Assembly (NCBI GenBank): GCA_021732405.1
Contig: JAKFVB010000023.1
Coordinates: 1 to 61,422 of the forward strand
Direction: 5' to 3'
Source: Methylotenera sp.
GTDB taxonomy: Bacteria; Pseudomonadota; Gammaproteobacteria; Burkholderiales; Methylophilaceae
DNA length: 61,422 nucleotides
Position numbers and translations under genes: made by a program. The number at the start of each line of letters is the position of its first letter. Position 1 is the stretch's first letter. A model generated the notes under the pieces. That model ran no database searches, was not told the origin of the DNA, and was given only the letters and a program-made list of their open reading frames with translations. Shown in pieces: positions 17,579-26,900 of this stretch.

Positions 17579-19474
17579 TTAATTATCTAAATTAGTTTGC
17601 AGCAGCTTGCGGTTCACCACGACATCACTTTTTGCTTTTAGCGACTTACCGTAGGCGCTCATATATTCTGCAGCAACTGCAGCCTGATACTCTGCATCAG
17701 CGGTTTGTTTTACTTCAGGGTTCAACGTGTTATCAACACGACTTACTTGCACAATTGTGTAAGCATTATTGCCGTCCATATAACCTGCGTAAGCAGGTAA
17801 TTTGCTGGCGTCAATTTTAAATGCCTGCTTCATCACAAGGTCAGTTAAGCCTTGCGCGTTTTTACGATCAACAGTCACCGGTGTAATCCAATCTAAATCA
17901 GACGCAACACTGCTAGACTTAAGTGTAGCTAATGTAGCTAAACCTTTTCCCGTTGCCATTTTAGAGGCCTGTTCAAGCTTTAATACAGCCTCAATACCGC
18001 CTTTTACTTCGTCAAAACTACGCGGTGCTGTAGGCTTGTATTCTAGTACGCGTGCAGAAACTAAATTGTTGGGTGATACTTCCACCGCTTCTGAGTTACG
18101 CTTTTCTTTTAGTACTTCATCAGAAAACACCAAGCTCATTAATTTATCATTTTTGAAAAACTTAGCACCATCTTCACGACTCATCCACGGGCTTGTTTGC
18201 ACTTGCAAAGCAAACTTTTCAGCTACTGGCTTTAAGCTACCCGATTGCTCGTAAACTGTATTACTAAAGTCATCTGCTAACTCAGCGTATTTCACTTGCG
18301 CTTTTTGAAAAATCAACTCACCTTTGATCTGCGGCTTCATACTATCGAAAGAAGACGATTGGCCTGTAATGCCGTTTAATTTGATAATGTGGTAACCAAA
18401 CTCCGACTCGACCAAATCACTCACTTGATCAACTTTCATTGCAAATACAGCATCCTCAAACGGCTTAACCATTGCACCGCGCCCAAAACTACCTAAATCG
18501 CCACCTTTACTTGCAGAACCAGGATCTTGCGAATTTTTAAAAGCCAGCTCTTCAAAACGCGTCGGGTCTTTTTTCAGTTGCATTAAAATATCAGTCGCCT
18601 TGTTTTTAGCAGTCGCTTTTTCTTCAGGCGTTGTAGACGCACCAAATCCAATCAAAATATGACTTGCTTGGCGCTGCTCATCCCCCTGAAATTTAGACAC
18701 ATTTTCATCATAAAACTGCTTGACCTCAGCATCGGTCACTTGTACCTGAGACACTAAACCAGCTGCAGATAACAAAGCAAACTCTAATTTAACTTGTGCT
18801 GGTACTTTAAATTTATCTTTATGCAAGTCGTAATATGCTCTAACTTGCTCTGGTGTCACATTGGTTTTTGAAATAAATTCCGCGGTTTTAATTTCTGCAA
18901 AACTTACTTCACGTTGTTGATAAGCAAATTTCAGCGCATGCTCAGCAACACCTTTTGGCACTGATACTAGCTGACTTAAACCCTCACGTGCTTGTTGGTT
19001 TAGTAACTCATTACGTCTGTCATTCTCAAACTTACTAACCGACAATTTATTTTGCGCGAGTGTTTTTTGATAAATATCTTCTGAGAATTTACCATCTTGC
19101 TGAAACTCTGGCATGCCCAAGATATAAGTACTCAGTTGTTCATCACTAATCTTAAAATTGGCTTTTTGAATTTCTTCATTTACCAAACGGCGTGTAATTA
19201 AACCATCCAGTACGGATTGCTTTAACTCAGGGCTTTCTAGCATTGCTGCATCTACTTTTTGCCCTTCCGACTGCAAACGATTACGCACATTTTCAATGGC
19301 ATTACCGTATTCTTGAATGGATATTTTATCTCCATTTACTTTAGCAATTGCAACATTACTACCTGCATCGTTAAAGTAAGAATCAATGCCGAACAATGCA
19401 AATGGAATTGTAATTAAAGCCAAAATAGCTTTCGCTATCCAGCCTTGAGTGTGATGACGAATCGAATCTAACAT
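17579..19474 (-). CDS. ppiD: Periplasmic folding chaperone PpiD (SurA_N and parvulin domain)
   Basis: The 631-residue protein has one N-terminal membrane helix (about 12-34, KAILALITIPFALFGI) that anchors it in the inner membrane with the rest in the periplasm. A SurA-like chaperone region covers about 40-260, and a parvulin (rotamase) domain about 267-366 (QASHILIGF to GYHIIKL, with GGDLGSFGRG). A second, degenerate PPIase-like C-terminal half follows. It assists folding of proteins leaving the Sec translocon. Its place after the lon-HU-tRNA cluster is a common betaproteobacterial arrangement. Both flanks are separated by terminators, so it is probably its own transcript. Confidence 0.93.
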   Translation of the reverse strand: MLDSIRHHTQGWIAKAILALITIPFALFGIDSYFNDAGSNVAIAKVNGDKISIQEYGNAIENVRNRLQSEGQKVDAAMLESPELKQSVLDGLITRRLVNEEIQKANFKISDEQLSTYILGMPEFQQDGKFSEDIYQKTLAQNKLSVSKFENDRRNELLNQQAREGLSQLVSVPKGVAEHALKFAYQQREVSFAEIKTAEFISKTNVTPEQVRAYYDLHKDKFKVPAQVKLEFALLSAAGLVSQVQVTDAEVKQFYDENVSKFQGDEQRQASHILIGFGASTTPEEKATAKNKATDILMQLKKDPTRFEELAFKNSQDPGSASKGGDLGSFGRGAMVKPFEDAVFAMKVDQVSDLVESEFGYHIIKLNGITGQSSSFDSMKPQIKGELIFQKAQVKYAELADDFSNTVYEQSGSLKPVAEKFALQVQTSPWMSREDGAKFFKNDKLMSLVFSDEVLKEKRNSEAVEVSPNNLVSARVLEYKPTAPRSFDEVKGGIEAVLKLEQASKMATGKGLATLATLKSSSVASDLDWITPVTVDRKNAQGLTDLVMKQAFKIDASKLPAYAGYMDGNNAYTIVQVSRVDNTLNPEVKQTADAEYQAAVAAEYMSAYGKSLKAKSDVVVNRKLLQTNLDN

Positions 19475-19656
19475 AACTTTACTTTCTAAAATCTTAAGCA
19501 GAATTTAATGAGCAACTAATAGCGCAAGCCACAGTTATCGACGACTATTATATAACAATTGTGCACACAAACAGCCGTCAACTACCAGTAGACTAAGTTA
19601 ATTGATGATGTGCAATGGGATAAGTTCTGATAAATTGAAAAGGTCATTGCAGAAGC

Positions 19657-19685
19657 AAAAAAGCGAGCTGTTAAGCTCGCTTTTT
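19657..19685 (-). terminator. Intrinsic terminator of the tRNA transcript
   Basis: The stem GCGAGCT / AGCTCGC (19663-19669 and 19674-19680) with a GTTA loop is flanked by A6 and T5. It lies 7 bp beyond the tRNA-Asp CCA end and would stop minus-strand transcription before ppiD. Confidence 0.88.
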
Positions 19686-19691
19686 GTGTGT

Positions 19692-19768
19692 TGGCGGAGT
19701 GGACGGGACTCGAACCCGCGACCCCCGGCGTGACAGGCCGGTATTCTAACCAACTGAACTACCACTCC
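19692..19768 (-). tRNA. tRNA-Asp (GTC anticodon)
   Basis: A 77-nt tRNA with encoded CCA. The acceptor stem GGAGTGG pairs with CCACTCC, the discriminator base is G, and the T-loop sequence GGTTCGAGTCCC is standard. The anticodon GTC is at plus-strand positions 19732-19734, in a CCGGCCTGTCACGCCGG stem-loop. Confidence 0.97.
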
Positions 19769-19827
19769 AGTTTTTTGGTGCTAATTATATTTTCAGAAAA
19801 ATATAAACTTACATTATCTCAAAATTA

Positions 19828-19853
19828 AAGAGTGCTAAAAATCTAGCACTCTT
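19828..19853 (-). terminator. 10-bp hairpin between tRNA-Val and tRNA-Asp
   Basis: Arms AAGAGTGCTA and TAGCACTCTT (19828-19837 and 19844-19853) close a six-base loop, followed on the minus strand by TAATTTT. It is a probable terminator or processing structure after tRNA-Val. The half-sites resemble CIRCE, but in inverted order. Confidence 0.5.
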
Positions 19854-19887
19854 AATGAATATTGAGGCAATATTTGTTAGTTATTGT

Positions 19888-19963
19888 TGGTGGGTGCTAA
19901 CGGGGTCGAACCGCTGACATTCGCCTTGTAAGGGCGACGCTCTACCAACTGAGCTAAGCACCC
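19888..19963 (-). tRNA. tRNA-Val (TAC anticodon)
   Basis: A 76-nt tRNA with encoded CCA. The acceptor stem GGGTGCT pairs with AGCACCC and the discriminator is A. The D-arm (TAGCTCAGTTGGTAGAGC) is standard, and the anticodon TAC is at plus-strand 19928-19930. It lies between HU and tRNA-Asp, a common order behind lon in betaproteobacteria. Confidence 0.97.
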
Positions 19964-20038
19964 TGTGCCATTTACAACTGCTGACTGTTAATATAATAAA
20001 TAGATTTTACTTGATTAAAGCCACTTAACTAACTGTGT

Positions 20039-20066
20039 TTTAGTGATTAATTGCTTAATCACTAAA
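20039..20066 (-). terminator. 12-bp hairpin directly after the HU gene
   Basis: Perfect arms TTTAGTGATTAA and TTAATCACTAAA (20039-20050 and 20055-20066) with loop TTGC start 6 bp beyond the HU stop. No T-run follows, so it could be a 3' stabiliser or attenuator in front of the tRNAs rather than a strong terminator. Confidence 0.45.
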
Positions 20067-20071
20067 GACCA

Positions 20072-20344
20072 CTAGTTTACAGCATCTTTAAGTGCTTTAC
20101 CAGCCCTAAACTTAGGAGAATTTGCAGCTTTTATACTAATTGTTGCGCCTGTGCGTGGATTGCGGCCATTGCGCGCCTCGCGCTTGCCTACATAAAATGA
20201 ACCAAAACCAATTAAAGTTACTAAATCACCTTTTTTTAGTGCTTTAGTGATAGCAGCGGTAGTTGCGTCTAAAGCGCGACCTGCAGCAGCCTTTGAAATG
20301 CCAGCTGATTTTGCAATATCATCAATCAATTCTGATTTGTTCAC
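20072..20344 (-). CDS. hupB: DNA-binding protein HU (beta type)
   Basis: HU is a small dimeric histone-like protein that bends DNA and compacts the nucleoid. From the GTG at 20344 the product has 90 residues, the exact usual length, beginning (M)[16 protein letters not shown]. The frame also opens from a TTG five codons upstream, but GAGGGG sits just ahead of the GTG and the extra residues are not part of the family. The signature [21 protein letters not shown] with the DNA-intercalating Pro arm is intact. It stands between lon and the tRNA genes, the usual neighbourhood for hupB. Confidence 0.96.
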   Translation of the reverse strand: MNKSELIDDIAKSAGISKAAAGRALDATTAAITKALKKGDLVTLIGFGSFYVGKREARNGRNPRTGATISIKAANSPKFRAGKALKDAVN

Positions 20345-20494
20345 GAGTAATCCCCTCAAATGTTGTTAACTTAAAAACAGGCGTATCCTGTTATGACTTT
20401 ATATCAAGCTACAAAAGCCTGTGTCAAGGCTTTGCGGCCTATTTTGCTAGATAAACAGCAAAATAATGCAAAATAAATTATATTATAGTTAAAA

Positions 20495-23002
20495 CTAGTG
20501 TGTGACAGGCACGTTAGTATCCAGCTCGGCTTCAGTAACAACCGCTGCAATTTCAACCAATTTTTCTGCTAGCGGCTTTGGTGCACTTTCTAAAGCAAAC
20601 TCTAACACTTGGTCTATCCATTTAACTGGGTGAATTTGCAAATGGTTTTTAATGTTCTCTGGAATATCAACCAAATCTTTTACGTTGGCTTCTGGAATAA
20701 GCACGGTTTTGATACCGCCTCTATGCGCTGCTAATAGTTTCTCTTTTAAGCCACCAATTGGCAGCACTTCTCCACGCAGTGTGATTTCGCCTGTCATTGC
20801 CACATCTGCCCGTGCGGGAATACCTGTTAAAACCGAAACTAATGCAGTAGTTAGCCCAATACCTGCACTTGGACCATCTTTAGGCGTAGCACCTTCTGGT
20901 AAGTGAATATGAATATCTTTTTTCTCATAAAAATCTTCAGCAATACCTAAATGAGCAGCACGACTGCGTACCACACTCATTGCCGCTTGTACGGATTCTT
21001 GCATGACATCGCCTAATTTACCTGTGGTGATAGTTTTACCTTTACCAGGCAAAAGCACCGCTTCAATCGTTAGTAGCTCACCACCAACAGATGTCCATGC
21101 TAGGCCTGTCACTTGTCCAACTTGATTTTCTTTAGCTGCAATACCGTAATCATAACGATACACACCAAGATACTTTTCTAAATTTTTAGAAGTAACGCTT
21201 ACTTTTTTAGGCGTGGCAACAATAGCATCAGCCGCAACAACATCGGTCGCGCGGCGCACTTTTTTTGCACTGGTTTGATTAAGCAGAAGCTCTTTCACCA
21301 CCTTACGGCAAATTTTAGCAATTTCTTGCTCTAATCGACGCACACCTGCTTCGCGTGTGTAATAGCGCACAATATCCCGAATCACAGCTTCAGAAATGCT
21401 CACTTCTACTGGCTTAAGTCCGTGTGTTTTAAGCTCTTTAGGCAACAAATATTTCATCGCAATATTGATTTTTTCGTCTTCTGTATAACCAGCCAAACGA
21501 ATAATTTCCATACGATCCAACAGTGGCGCGGGGATATTCATTGTATTTGCGGTTGCTACAAACATTACATCCGATAAATCGTACTCGACTTCAATATAGT
21601 GATCGGCAAAAGTATGATTTTGCTCCGGGTCAAGCACCTCAAGCAAGGCAGACGAAGGATCGCCACGCATATCTTGGCCCATTTTATCGACTTCATCTAG
21701 TAAAAAAAGTGGATTTTTAACGGCAACTTTAGTCATGCTTTGCATGACTTTACCTGGCATTGAGCCGATGTAAGTACGTCTATGGCCTCGAATCTCGGCT
21801 TCATCACGCACGCCACCTAATGCCATACGAATAAATTTACGATTGACCGCTTTGGCAATACTTTGACCAAGCGAGGTTTTACCAACTCCTGGTGGGCCAA
21901 CTAAGCACAATATTGGCGCTTTAAGCTTGCCAACGCGTTGTTGCACTGCCAAATACTCAACAATGCGTTCTTTTACTTTTTCTAGCCCGTAGTGGTCGGC
22001 ATCTAAAATATCCATCGCCGCTTGCAAATCTTTGCTGATTTTGGTTTTTTTCTTCCAAGGCAGATTCACTAAAGTATCAATATAGTTACGCACAACCGAT
22101 GCCTCAGCCGACATTGGTGACATCATTTTTAGTTTTTTAAGTTCGGCAGCAACTTTTGCATGCGCTTCTTTAGACATGCCAGATTCTTTGATACGCTTTT
22201 CTAACTCATCTAATTCGGCATTTTCGTCTTGCTCACCCAACTCTTTTTGAATCGCTTTTACTTGTTCATTTAGGTAATACTCGCGCTGACTTTTTTCCAT
22301 CTGGCGTTTTACACGGCCACGGATGCGCTTTTCAACTTGCAAGATATCAATTTCAGATTCCATCAAATGCAACAGATGTTCCAAGCGCTCCGTTACGCTT
22401 AACATTTCAAGGATTTTCTGTTTTTCCTCTAATTTAAGTGTTAAGTGCGCAGAAATAGTATCCGCCAAGCGCCCTGCTTCATTAATCGTAGCAAGTGAAG
22501 TTAAAATTTCGGGTGGAATTTTTTTGTTTAATTTAACGTATTGATCAAACTGCGTAAAAACAGTGCGCATCAATGCTTCTGTTTCGCTGTCATTTTCAAT
22601 CGGATCCGCTATTTTTTCGGCTTTCGCCAAAAAGCACTCTTCTGTTTCAATAAATTCAGACACACGTACACGATGCAAGCCTTCTACCAGCACTTTTACC
22701 GTGCCATCTGGCAGTTTTAGCATTTGCAATACAGTGGCTAGCGTCCCGATTTCGTATAAGTCTTCAGCATCTGGTTCATCTTTGTTGGCAGACTTTTGCG
22801 CTACCAATAAAATTTGTTTATTTGTATCAGATGCAATTTCTAAGGCTTTAACGGATTTTGCACGTCCAACAAAAAGTGGAATGACTAAATGAGGATAAAC
22901 GACCACGTCGCGCAATGGTAATAAGGGCATTAAGTCATCTGGCTCATTGACTTTAGGCTTATTTAAATTAGATAAGTCATCTGAAAAAGTTTGTTCTGTC
23001 AT
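20495..23002 (-). CDS. lon: ATP-dependent protease La (Lon)
   Basis: Lon is a hexameric cytosolic AAA+ serine protease that degrades misfolded and regulatory proteins. The 835-residue chain has the N-terminal substrate-binding LON domain (about 20-215), coiled-coil, Walker [10 protein letters not shown] near 366-374, Walker B FLLDEVDK, and the protease domain with KDGPSAGIG containing Ser712 and the downstream catalytic Lys in [11 protein letters not shown] Glu/Lys-rich extension before the start of the protease domain and an acidic C-tail are ordinary variation. It follows clpX on the same strand after 213 bp, in which a heat-shock-type promoter is recognisable. Confidence 0.97.
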   Translation of the reverse strand: MTEQTFSDDLSNLNKPKVNEPDDLMPLLPLRDVVVYPHLVIPLFVGRAKSVKALEIASDTNKQILLVAQKSANKDEPDAEDLYEIGTLATVLQMLKLPDGTVKVLVEGLHRVRVSEFIETEECFLAKAEKIADPIENDSETEALMRTVFTQFDQYVKLNKKIPPEILTSLATINEAGRLADTISAHLTLKLEEKQKILEMLSVTERLEHLLHLMESEIDILQVEKRIRGRVKRQMEKSQREYYLNEQVKAIQKELGEQDENAELDELEKRIKESGMSKEAHAKVAAELKKLKMMSPMSAEASVVRNYIDTLVNLPWKKKTKISKDLQAAMDILDADHYGLEKVKERIVEYLAVQQRVGKLKAPILCLVGPPGVGKTSLGQSIAKAVNRKFIRMALGGVRDEAEIRGHRRTYIGSMPGKVMQSMTKVAVKNPLFLLDEVDKMGQDMRGDPSSALLEVLDPEQNHTFADHYIEVEYDLSDVMFVATANTMNIPAPLLDRMEIIRLAGYTEDEKINIAMKYLLPKELKTHGLKPVEVSISEAVIRDIVRYYTREAGVRRLEQEIAKICRKVVKELLLNQTSAKKVRRATDVVAADAIVATPKKVSVTSKNLEKYLGVYRYDYGIAAKENQVGQVTGLAWTSVGGELLTIEAVLLPGKGKTITTGKLGDVMQESVQAAMSVVRSRAAHLGIAEDFYEKKDIHIHLPEGATPKDGPSAGIGLTTALVSVLTGIPARADVAMTGEITLRGEVLPIGGLKEKLLAAHRGGIKTVLIPEANVKDLVDIPENIKNHLQIHPVKWIDQVLEFALESAPKPLAEKLVEIAAVVTEAELDTNVPVTH

Positions 23003-23061
23003 AAAATACTTTCAAGGTCGCATAGACACATAATTAAGCAGGCAAGCTGCCTATGCTATTA

Positions 23062-23089
23062 AGTTGGGAACATACTTTAATAGTTCAAG
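23062..23089 (-). promoter_or_regulatory. Putative sigma-32 promoter of lon
   Basis: On the minus strand CTTGAA (23089-23084) is followed, after 14 bases, by TCCCAACT (23069-23062). The heat-shock consensus is CTTGAAA, a 13-14 base spacer, then CCCCATnT. The start site would lie about 50 bp before the lon ATG, which fits known heat-shock control of lon. Confidence 0.45.
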
Positions 23090-23215
23090 AGCGGTGACAA
23101 AATAAATCGTTTATATCCAATTAATATCAACGTATTAATGACTATAAACGACTTATTTTAATTTGCAATAGCCCTGCGGCAACAGGTTAAATTAACGATA
23201 GCGCTAACTGACTAT

Positions 23216-24514
23216 TTATTTGGCTGATTCTGCTTTTTTAGGAGTATCTTGAAAAATCATCAATGGCTGTGATTCACCTTTGATGGTACCTTCATCAATC
23301 ACCACTTTGCTTAAGTTTTCAATCGATGGCAGGTCATACATCACTTCAAGCAACGAATGCTCAAGTATTGAGCGCAGACCACGCGCGCCTGTTTTGCGTT
23401 CAAGGGCTTTTTTAGCGATTAGTAGCAAGGCAGACTCTCTAAATTCAAGGTCTACACCTTCCATTTTAAACAGCTTCATATATTGCTTAGTTAACGCATT
23501 TTTTGGCTCAACTAATATCGTCATTAGCGCCGCCTCATCCAGCGATTCAAGTGTAGCAACCACTGGCAAACGGCCGATAAATTCAGGAATCAAGCCAAAT
23601 TTGATTAAATCTTCTGGCTCAACATCGCGCAATACTGCGCCAACTTCACGCAAATCATCCTTACTTTTTACTTCTGCGCCAAAGCCAATGCCGCCTTTTT
23701 CAGAGCGTCTACGGATGACTTTATCCAAACCGTCGAATGCACCACCACAAATAAATAGAATATTAGTGGTATCTAATTGCACAAACTCTTGATTTGGATG
23801 TTTGCGGCCACCTTGTGGCGGAACAGAAGCAATCGTGCCTTCAATTAGTTTCAACAATGCCTGCTGTACGCCCTCGCCTGATACATCGCGGGTAATGGAA
23901 GGATTGTCCGATTTACGTGAAATTTTATCCACTTCATCAATATAAACAATGCCACGTTGCGCTTTTTCAACGTCGTAATCACACTTTTGCAATAATTTTT
24001 GCATAATGTTTTCAACGTCTTCGCCTACATAGCCCGCTTCAGTTAACGTAGTTGCATCCGCCATCACAAAAGGCACATCCAACATGCGCGCTAGCGTTTG
24101 CGCTAATAGCGTTTTGCCTGAGCCTGTTGGGCCAATCAGTAAAATATTACTTTTCTGAATCTCAACATCATCTTGGCTCACATTTTTAGTGCTGGTATTT
24201 TGTGAAATATGATTGTGACCAAGGCGTTTATAATGATTATAAACGGCAACTGAAAGATTTTTTTTAGCTTGCGTTTGGCCGATGACGTATTGATCTAAAA
24301 TCGCGCAGATTTCTTGCGGCGTTGGCAATGATTTATCGGTGGATTTAATATCACTCAAACTCTGCACTTCTTCTTTGATGATGTCGTTGCATAAATCGAC
24401 ACATTCATCACAAATAAATACAGATGGCCCTGCAATCAGTTTTTTAACTTCATGCTGGCTTTTGCCACAAAAAGAGCAATACAGTAATTTTTCACCTTCG
24501 GCTTTAGTCGCCAT
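23216..24514 (-). CDS. clpX: ATP-dependent Clp protease ATP-binding subunit ClpX
   Basis: ClpX is the AAA+ unfoldase that feeds substrates to ClpP. The 432-residue protein has the N-terminal zinc-binding domain with Cys13, Cys16, Cys35 and Cys38, the Walker A GPTGSGKT near residue 127, Walker [11 protein letters not shown], the pore loop GYVGEDVE, the RKH-type loop and the GIGFGA ClpP-docking loop. It lies 63 bp after clpP, in the conserved tig-clpP-clpX order, and probably shares their transcript. Confidence 0.97.
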   Translation of the reverse strand: MATKAEGEKLLYCSFCGKSQHEVKKLIAGPSVFICDECVDLCNDIIKEEVQSLSDIKSTDKSLPTPQEICAILDQYVIGQTQAKKNLSVAVYNHYKRLGHNHISQNTSTKNVSQDDVEIQKSNILLIGPTGSGKTLLAQTLARMLDVPFVMADATTLTEAGYVGEDVENIMQKLLQKCDYDVEKAQRGIVYIDEVDKISRKSDNPSITRDVSGEGVQQALLKLIEGTIASVPPQGGRKHPNQEFVQLDTTNILFICGGAFDGLDKVIRRRSEKGGIGFGAEVKSKDDLREVGAVLRDVEPEDLIKFGLIPEFIGRLPVVATLESLDEAALMTILVEPKNALTKQYMKLFKMEGVDLEFRESALLLIAKKALERKTGARGLRSILEHSLLEVMYDLPSIENLSKVVIDEGTIKGESQPLMIFQDTPKKAESAK

Positions 24515-24577
24515 TCAACATCCTTAACACTACTAACTTGTTACTTTTAAAATAATATCTAATGATTGTATGCCACT

Positions 24578-25231
24578 TTAAACAGCAGGCGCACGCGTTT
24601 CAATCACTTTATCAATCATGCCATATTCAACCGATTGTTCTGCACTCATGAAATTATCACGCTCGGTGTCACGGTCAATTTCTTCTGTGGTTCTACCAGT
24701 GTGACGCGCCAAAATGCCGTTTAACTTACCGCGCAAATACATGATTTCTTTGGCATGAATTTGAATATCGGTTGATTGACCTTGAAAACCACCTGATGGC
24801 TGATGAATCATGACGCGCGAATTAGGTAAGCTAAAACGCTTACCTTTTGCGCCAGAAGCGAGTAAAAACGCGCCCATACTTGCCGCTTGACCAATACATA
24901 AAGTACTTACATCAGGCTTAATAAATTGCATGGTGTCATAAATAGACATACCCGCAGTCACAGAACCGCCTGGTGAATTAATATACAAAGAAATATCTTT
25001 GTCAGGATTTTCTGCTTCAAGGAAAAGTAATTGAGCCACCACCAAATTAGCTGACATGTCGTTGACTGGGCCAACCAAAAATATGACGCGTTCTTTTAAT
25101 AAACGCGAATAAATGTCGTACGAACGTTCACCACGGCCGCTTTGCTCTACCACCATGGGGATTAAACCCAAACCTTGCGGCTCCATGTTATTAACTGTAT
25201 TCACATTAAAATCGCTTATATTATTGAACAT
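24578..25231 (-). CDS. clpP: ATP-dependent Clp protease proteolytic subunit ClpP
   Basis: ClpP is the tetradecameric serine peptidase core that works with ClpX and ClpA. The catalytic Ser lies in [10 protein letters not shown], the His in MIHQPSGG, and the Asp in the TERDNFM region. I chose the ATG at 25231 (217 residues). The frame continues six codons further to a TTG at 25249, which is a poorer start. A later ATG ([12 protein letters not shown]) would remove most of the N-terminal propeptide-like extension and cannot be excluded. It is the middle gene of tig-clpP-clpX, 62 bp after the tig stop. Confidence 0.95.
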   Translation of the reverse strand: MFNNISDFNVNTVNNMEPQGLGLIPMVVEQSGRGERSYDIYSRLLKERVIFLVGPVNDMSANLVVAQLLFLEAENPDKDISLYINSPGGSVTAGMSIYDTMQFIKPDVSTLCIGQAASMGAFLLASGAKGKRFSLPNSRVMIHQPSGGFQGQSTDIQIHAKEIMYLRGKLNGILARHTGRTTEEIDRDTERDNFMSAEQSVEYGMIDKVIETRAPAV

Positions 25232-25293
25232 GCTATTTACTAATCCCAATCTATGCTTAAGTGCTTGTTTTATAGGCTAATGTTTGTAAAAAA

Positions 25294-26598
25294 CTATTGA
25301 TTAGCCATTAACTCGTCAAACTTGATTTTTTTTGCAGTTACTTTTGCTTTCTCTAACACCAAGTTCACTACATTTTCCTCTGTTGCTAAAGCAGCCGGTT
25401 CGTCTAAACGTTTAACATCTGCGTAATACCAACTGACTAATTCACTTGGTTTTTCAAAACTTTGTGCAAAAGTATCCACCATTGCACGCACTTGGTCTGC
25501 GCTAGCTTGCAAGTTATTGCTATTAACAAGTTCACTTAAAATCAAACGCAATGCAGTGCTACGTTTAGCTTGCTCTTCAAACATGGCTGGCTCTAGTTGA
25601 ATCGCTTTCGGATCCATGCCGCGCTGTTGTAAGTTTTGCGCAGTTTGTTGCATCATGCGATTAATTTCCGCACTTACTAATGCTTTTGGTGTTTCTATAT
25701 TTGAATCGGCAACTAAAGCTTGGAATACTTGTTCTTTAACACGCGCTTTAACACGTTTTTCAACTTCCTGCTCTAGACTTGCCTTGATTTCAGCTTGCAT
25801 TTTTTTAATATCGCCATCTTCAATTCCTAGGCTTTTAGCGAAGTCAGCATCAATTTTTGGCAAAATTGGTTGCGAAACAGTATTGTAAGTAACCGTGTAG
25901 CTGACTGTTTTACCCGCTAATTGTGCGGGATTGTGGTCTGCTGGGTAAGCGATTTCAAACGTTTTTTCGCTGCCTGCTTTTCCACCTGTAAGTTGTTCAT
26001 CAAACTCAGCCATACGTCCTGGTTCGCCTAAAAGCAAATCAATGCCTTTTTCGCCCGTGCTCTCTACTTGCTGGCCATCAATACTGGCAACCAACCTTAT
26101 ATTGATTTGATCGCCTTTTTTTGAAGCGCGTTTAACTGGCTCAAAAGTAACACGCTGCTTCACCAATACATCTAATGTTTTTTCAACATCCGCTTCTGAA
26201 ACTTCTAATGTGGGTTTTTCAATTTTTAGCTTGCTTAAATCGTTTAACTTAACCTCTGGAAACACTTCAAAAGTTGCTGTGTATTCAAAATCAGTCGCCG
26301 CTTCAGCAAATGGCTTATGCTCGATATTGGGGAAACCCGCAACGCGTAACTTATTTTTTTCAACCGCATCACCAAAACTGGTTTCTACCGCTTGCGAATA
26401 GACTTCATCGCGCACTTGGTCGCCATAATGTTGATTCACCAAACCAATTGGTGCTTTGCCAGGCCTAAAGCCCGCAAATTTTGCGGTGCGAGAAATTTGA
26501 GTCAGTCTTTGTTTAATCTGGCCTTCAAGCGGCGCCAAAGGCACTTTAACTGTTATGCGACGTTCTAAGTTGCTGATTGTTTCGAGCGATGCTGCCAT
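25294..26598 (-). CDS. tig: Trigger factor
   Basis: Trigger factor is the ribosome-bound chaperone that meets nascent chains at the exit tunnel and has peptidyl-prolyl isomerase activity. Its 434 residues contain the N-terminal ribosome-binding domain with the signature-like GFRPGKAP near residue 44-51, an FKBP-type PPIase domain (about 160-240, KKGDQINIRL to FEIAYP) and the helical C-terminal cradle. It is the first gene of the tig-clpP-clpX operon. The 302 bp region ahead of it carries an inverted repeat but no clear sigma-32 site on this strand. Confidence 0.96.
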   Translation of the reverse strand: MAASLETISNLERRITVKVPLAPLEGQIKQRLTQISRTAKFAGFRPGKAPIGLVNQHYGDQVRDEVYSQAVETSFGDAVEKNKLRVAGFPNIEHKPFAEAATDFEYTATFEVFPEVKLNDLSKLKIEKPTLEVSEADVEKTLDVLVKQRVTFEPVKRASKKGDQINIRLVASIDGQQVESTGEKGIDLLLGEPGRMAEFDEQLTGGKAGSEKTFEIAYPADHNPAQLAGKTVSYTVTYNTVSQPILPKIDADFAKSLGIEDGDIKKMQAEIKASLEQEVEKRVKARVKEQVFQALVADSNIETPKALVSAEINRMMQQTAQNLQQRGMDPKAIQLEPAMFEEQAKRSTALRLILSELVNSNNLQASADQVRAMVDTFAQSFEKPSELVSWYYADVKRLDEPAALATEENVVNLVLEKAKVTAKKIKFDELMANQ

Positions 26599-26725
26599 GT
26601 TGCAATTCCTGTAAAAATGTCACTTAATGCATTAAGTAACGGTTAATGTTTGATAAAAGCTCATGTTCAATAATGAGTAACTGTGACTTAAAAAGATAAA
26701 TTCAGTTAATTTTGCACTTAATTTT

Positions 26726-26762
26726 ATGGTTAAGTCTTACGTTTAAGTCAGGACTTAACCAT
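26726..26762. repeat. 11-bp inverted repeat in the 302-bp gap between metZ and tig
   Basis: Arms ATGGTTAAGTC (26726-26736) and GACTTAACCAT (26752-26762) are perfect complements. The 15-base loop contains a third copy of TTAAGTC. No T-run follows on either strand. It may be an operator upstream of tig or a terminator of metZ. The rest of the gap (26599-26900) shows no gene. Confidence 0.5.
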
Positions 26763-26900
26763 TATCAAGCACTAAAAAATAGCCTTGAAATATATCACAT
26801 ACTAGGCTTGAAATAAACGACTTTAAATCATGCGCGTGATTATATAAGCCTTGATAGGTTAATTAAAACTTTTAAAACCAGCTACATAAAAGTCATCATT

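Noticed and set aside
19828-19853. CIRCE-like element (GAGTGCTA and TAGCACTC) near the chaperone block
   Set aside because: The half-sites are in the opposite order to CIRCE (TTAGCACTC-N9-GAGTGCTAA), the spacer is six bases, and it lies between two tRNA genes; a hairpin is the simpler reading.
20345-20359. TTG start giving a five-residue N-terminal extension of HU
   Set aside because: The GTG at 20344 yields the exact family N-terminus and length and is preceded by GAGGGG.
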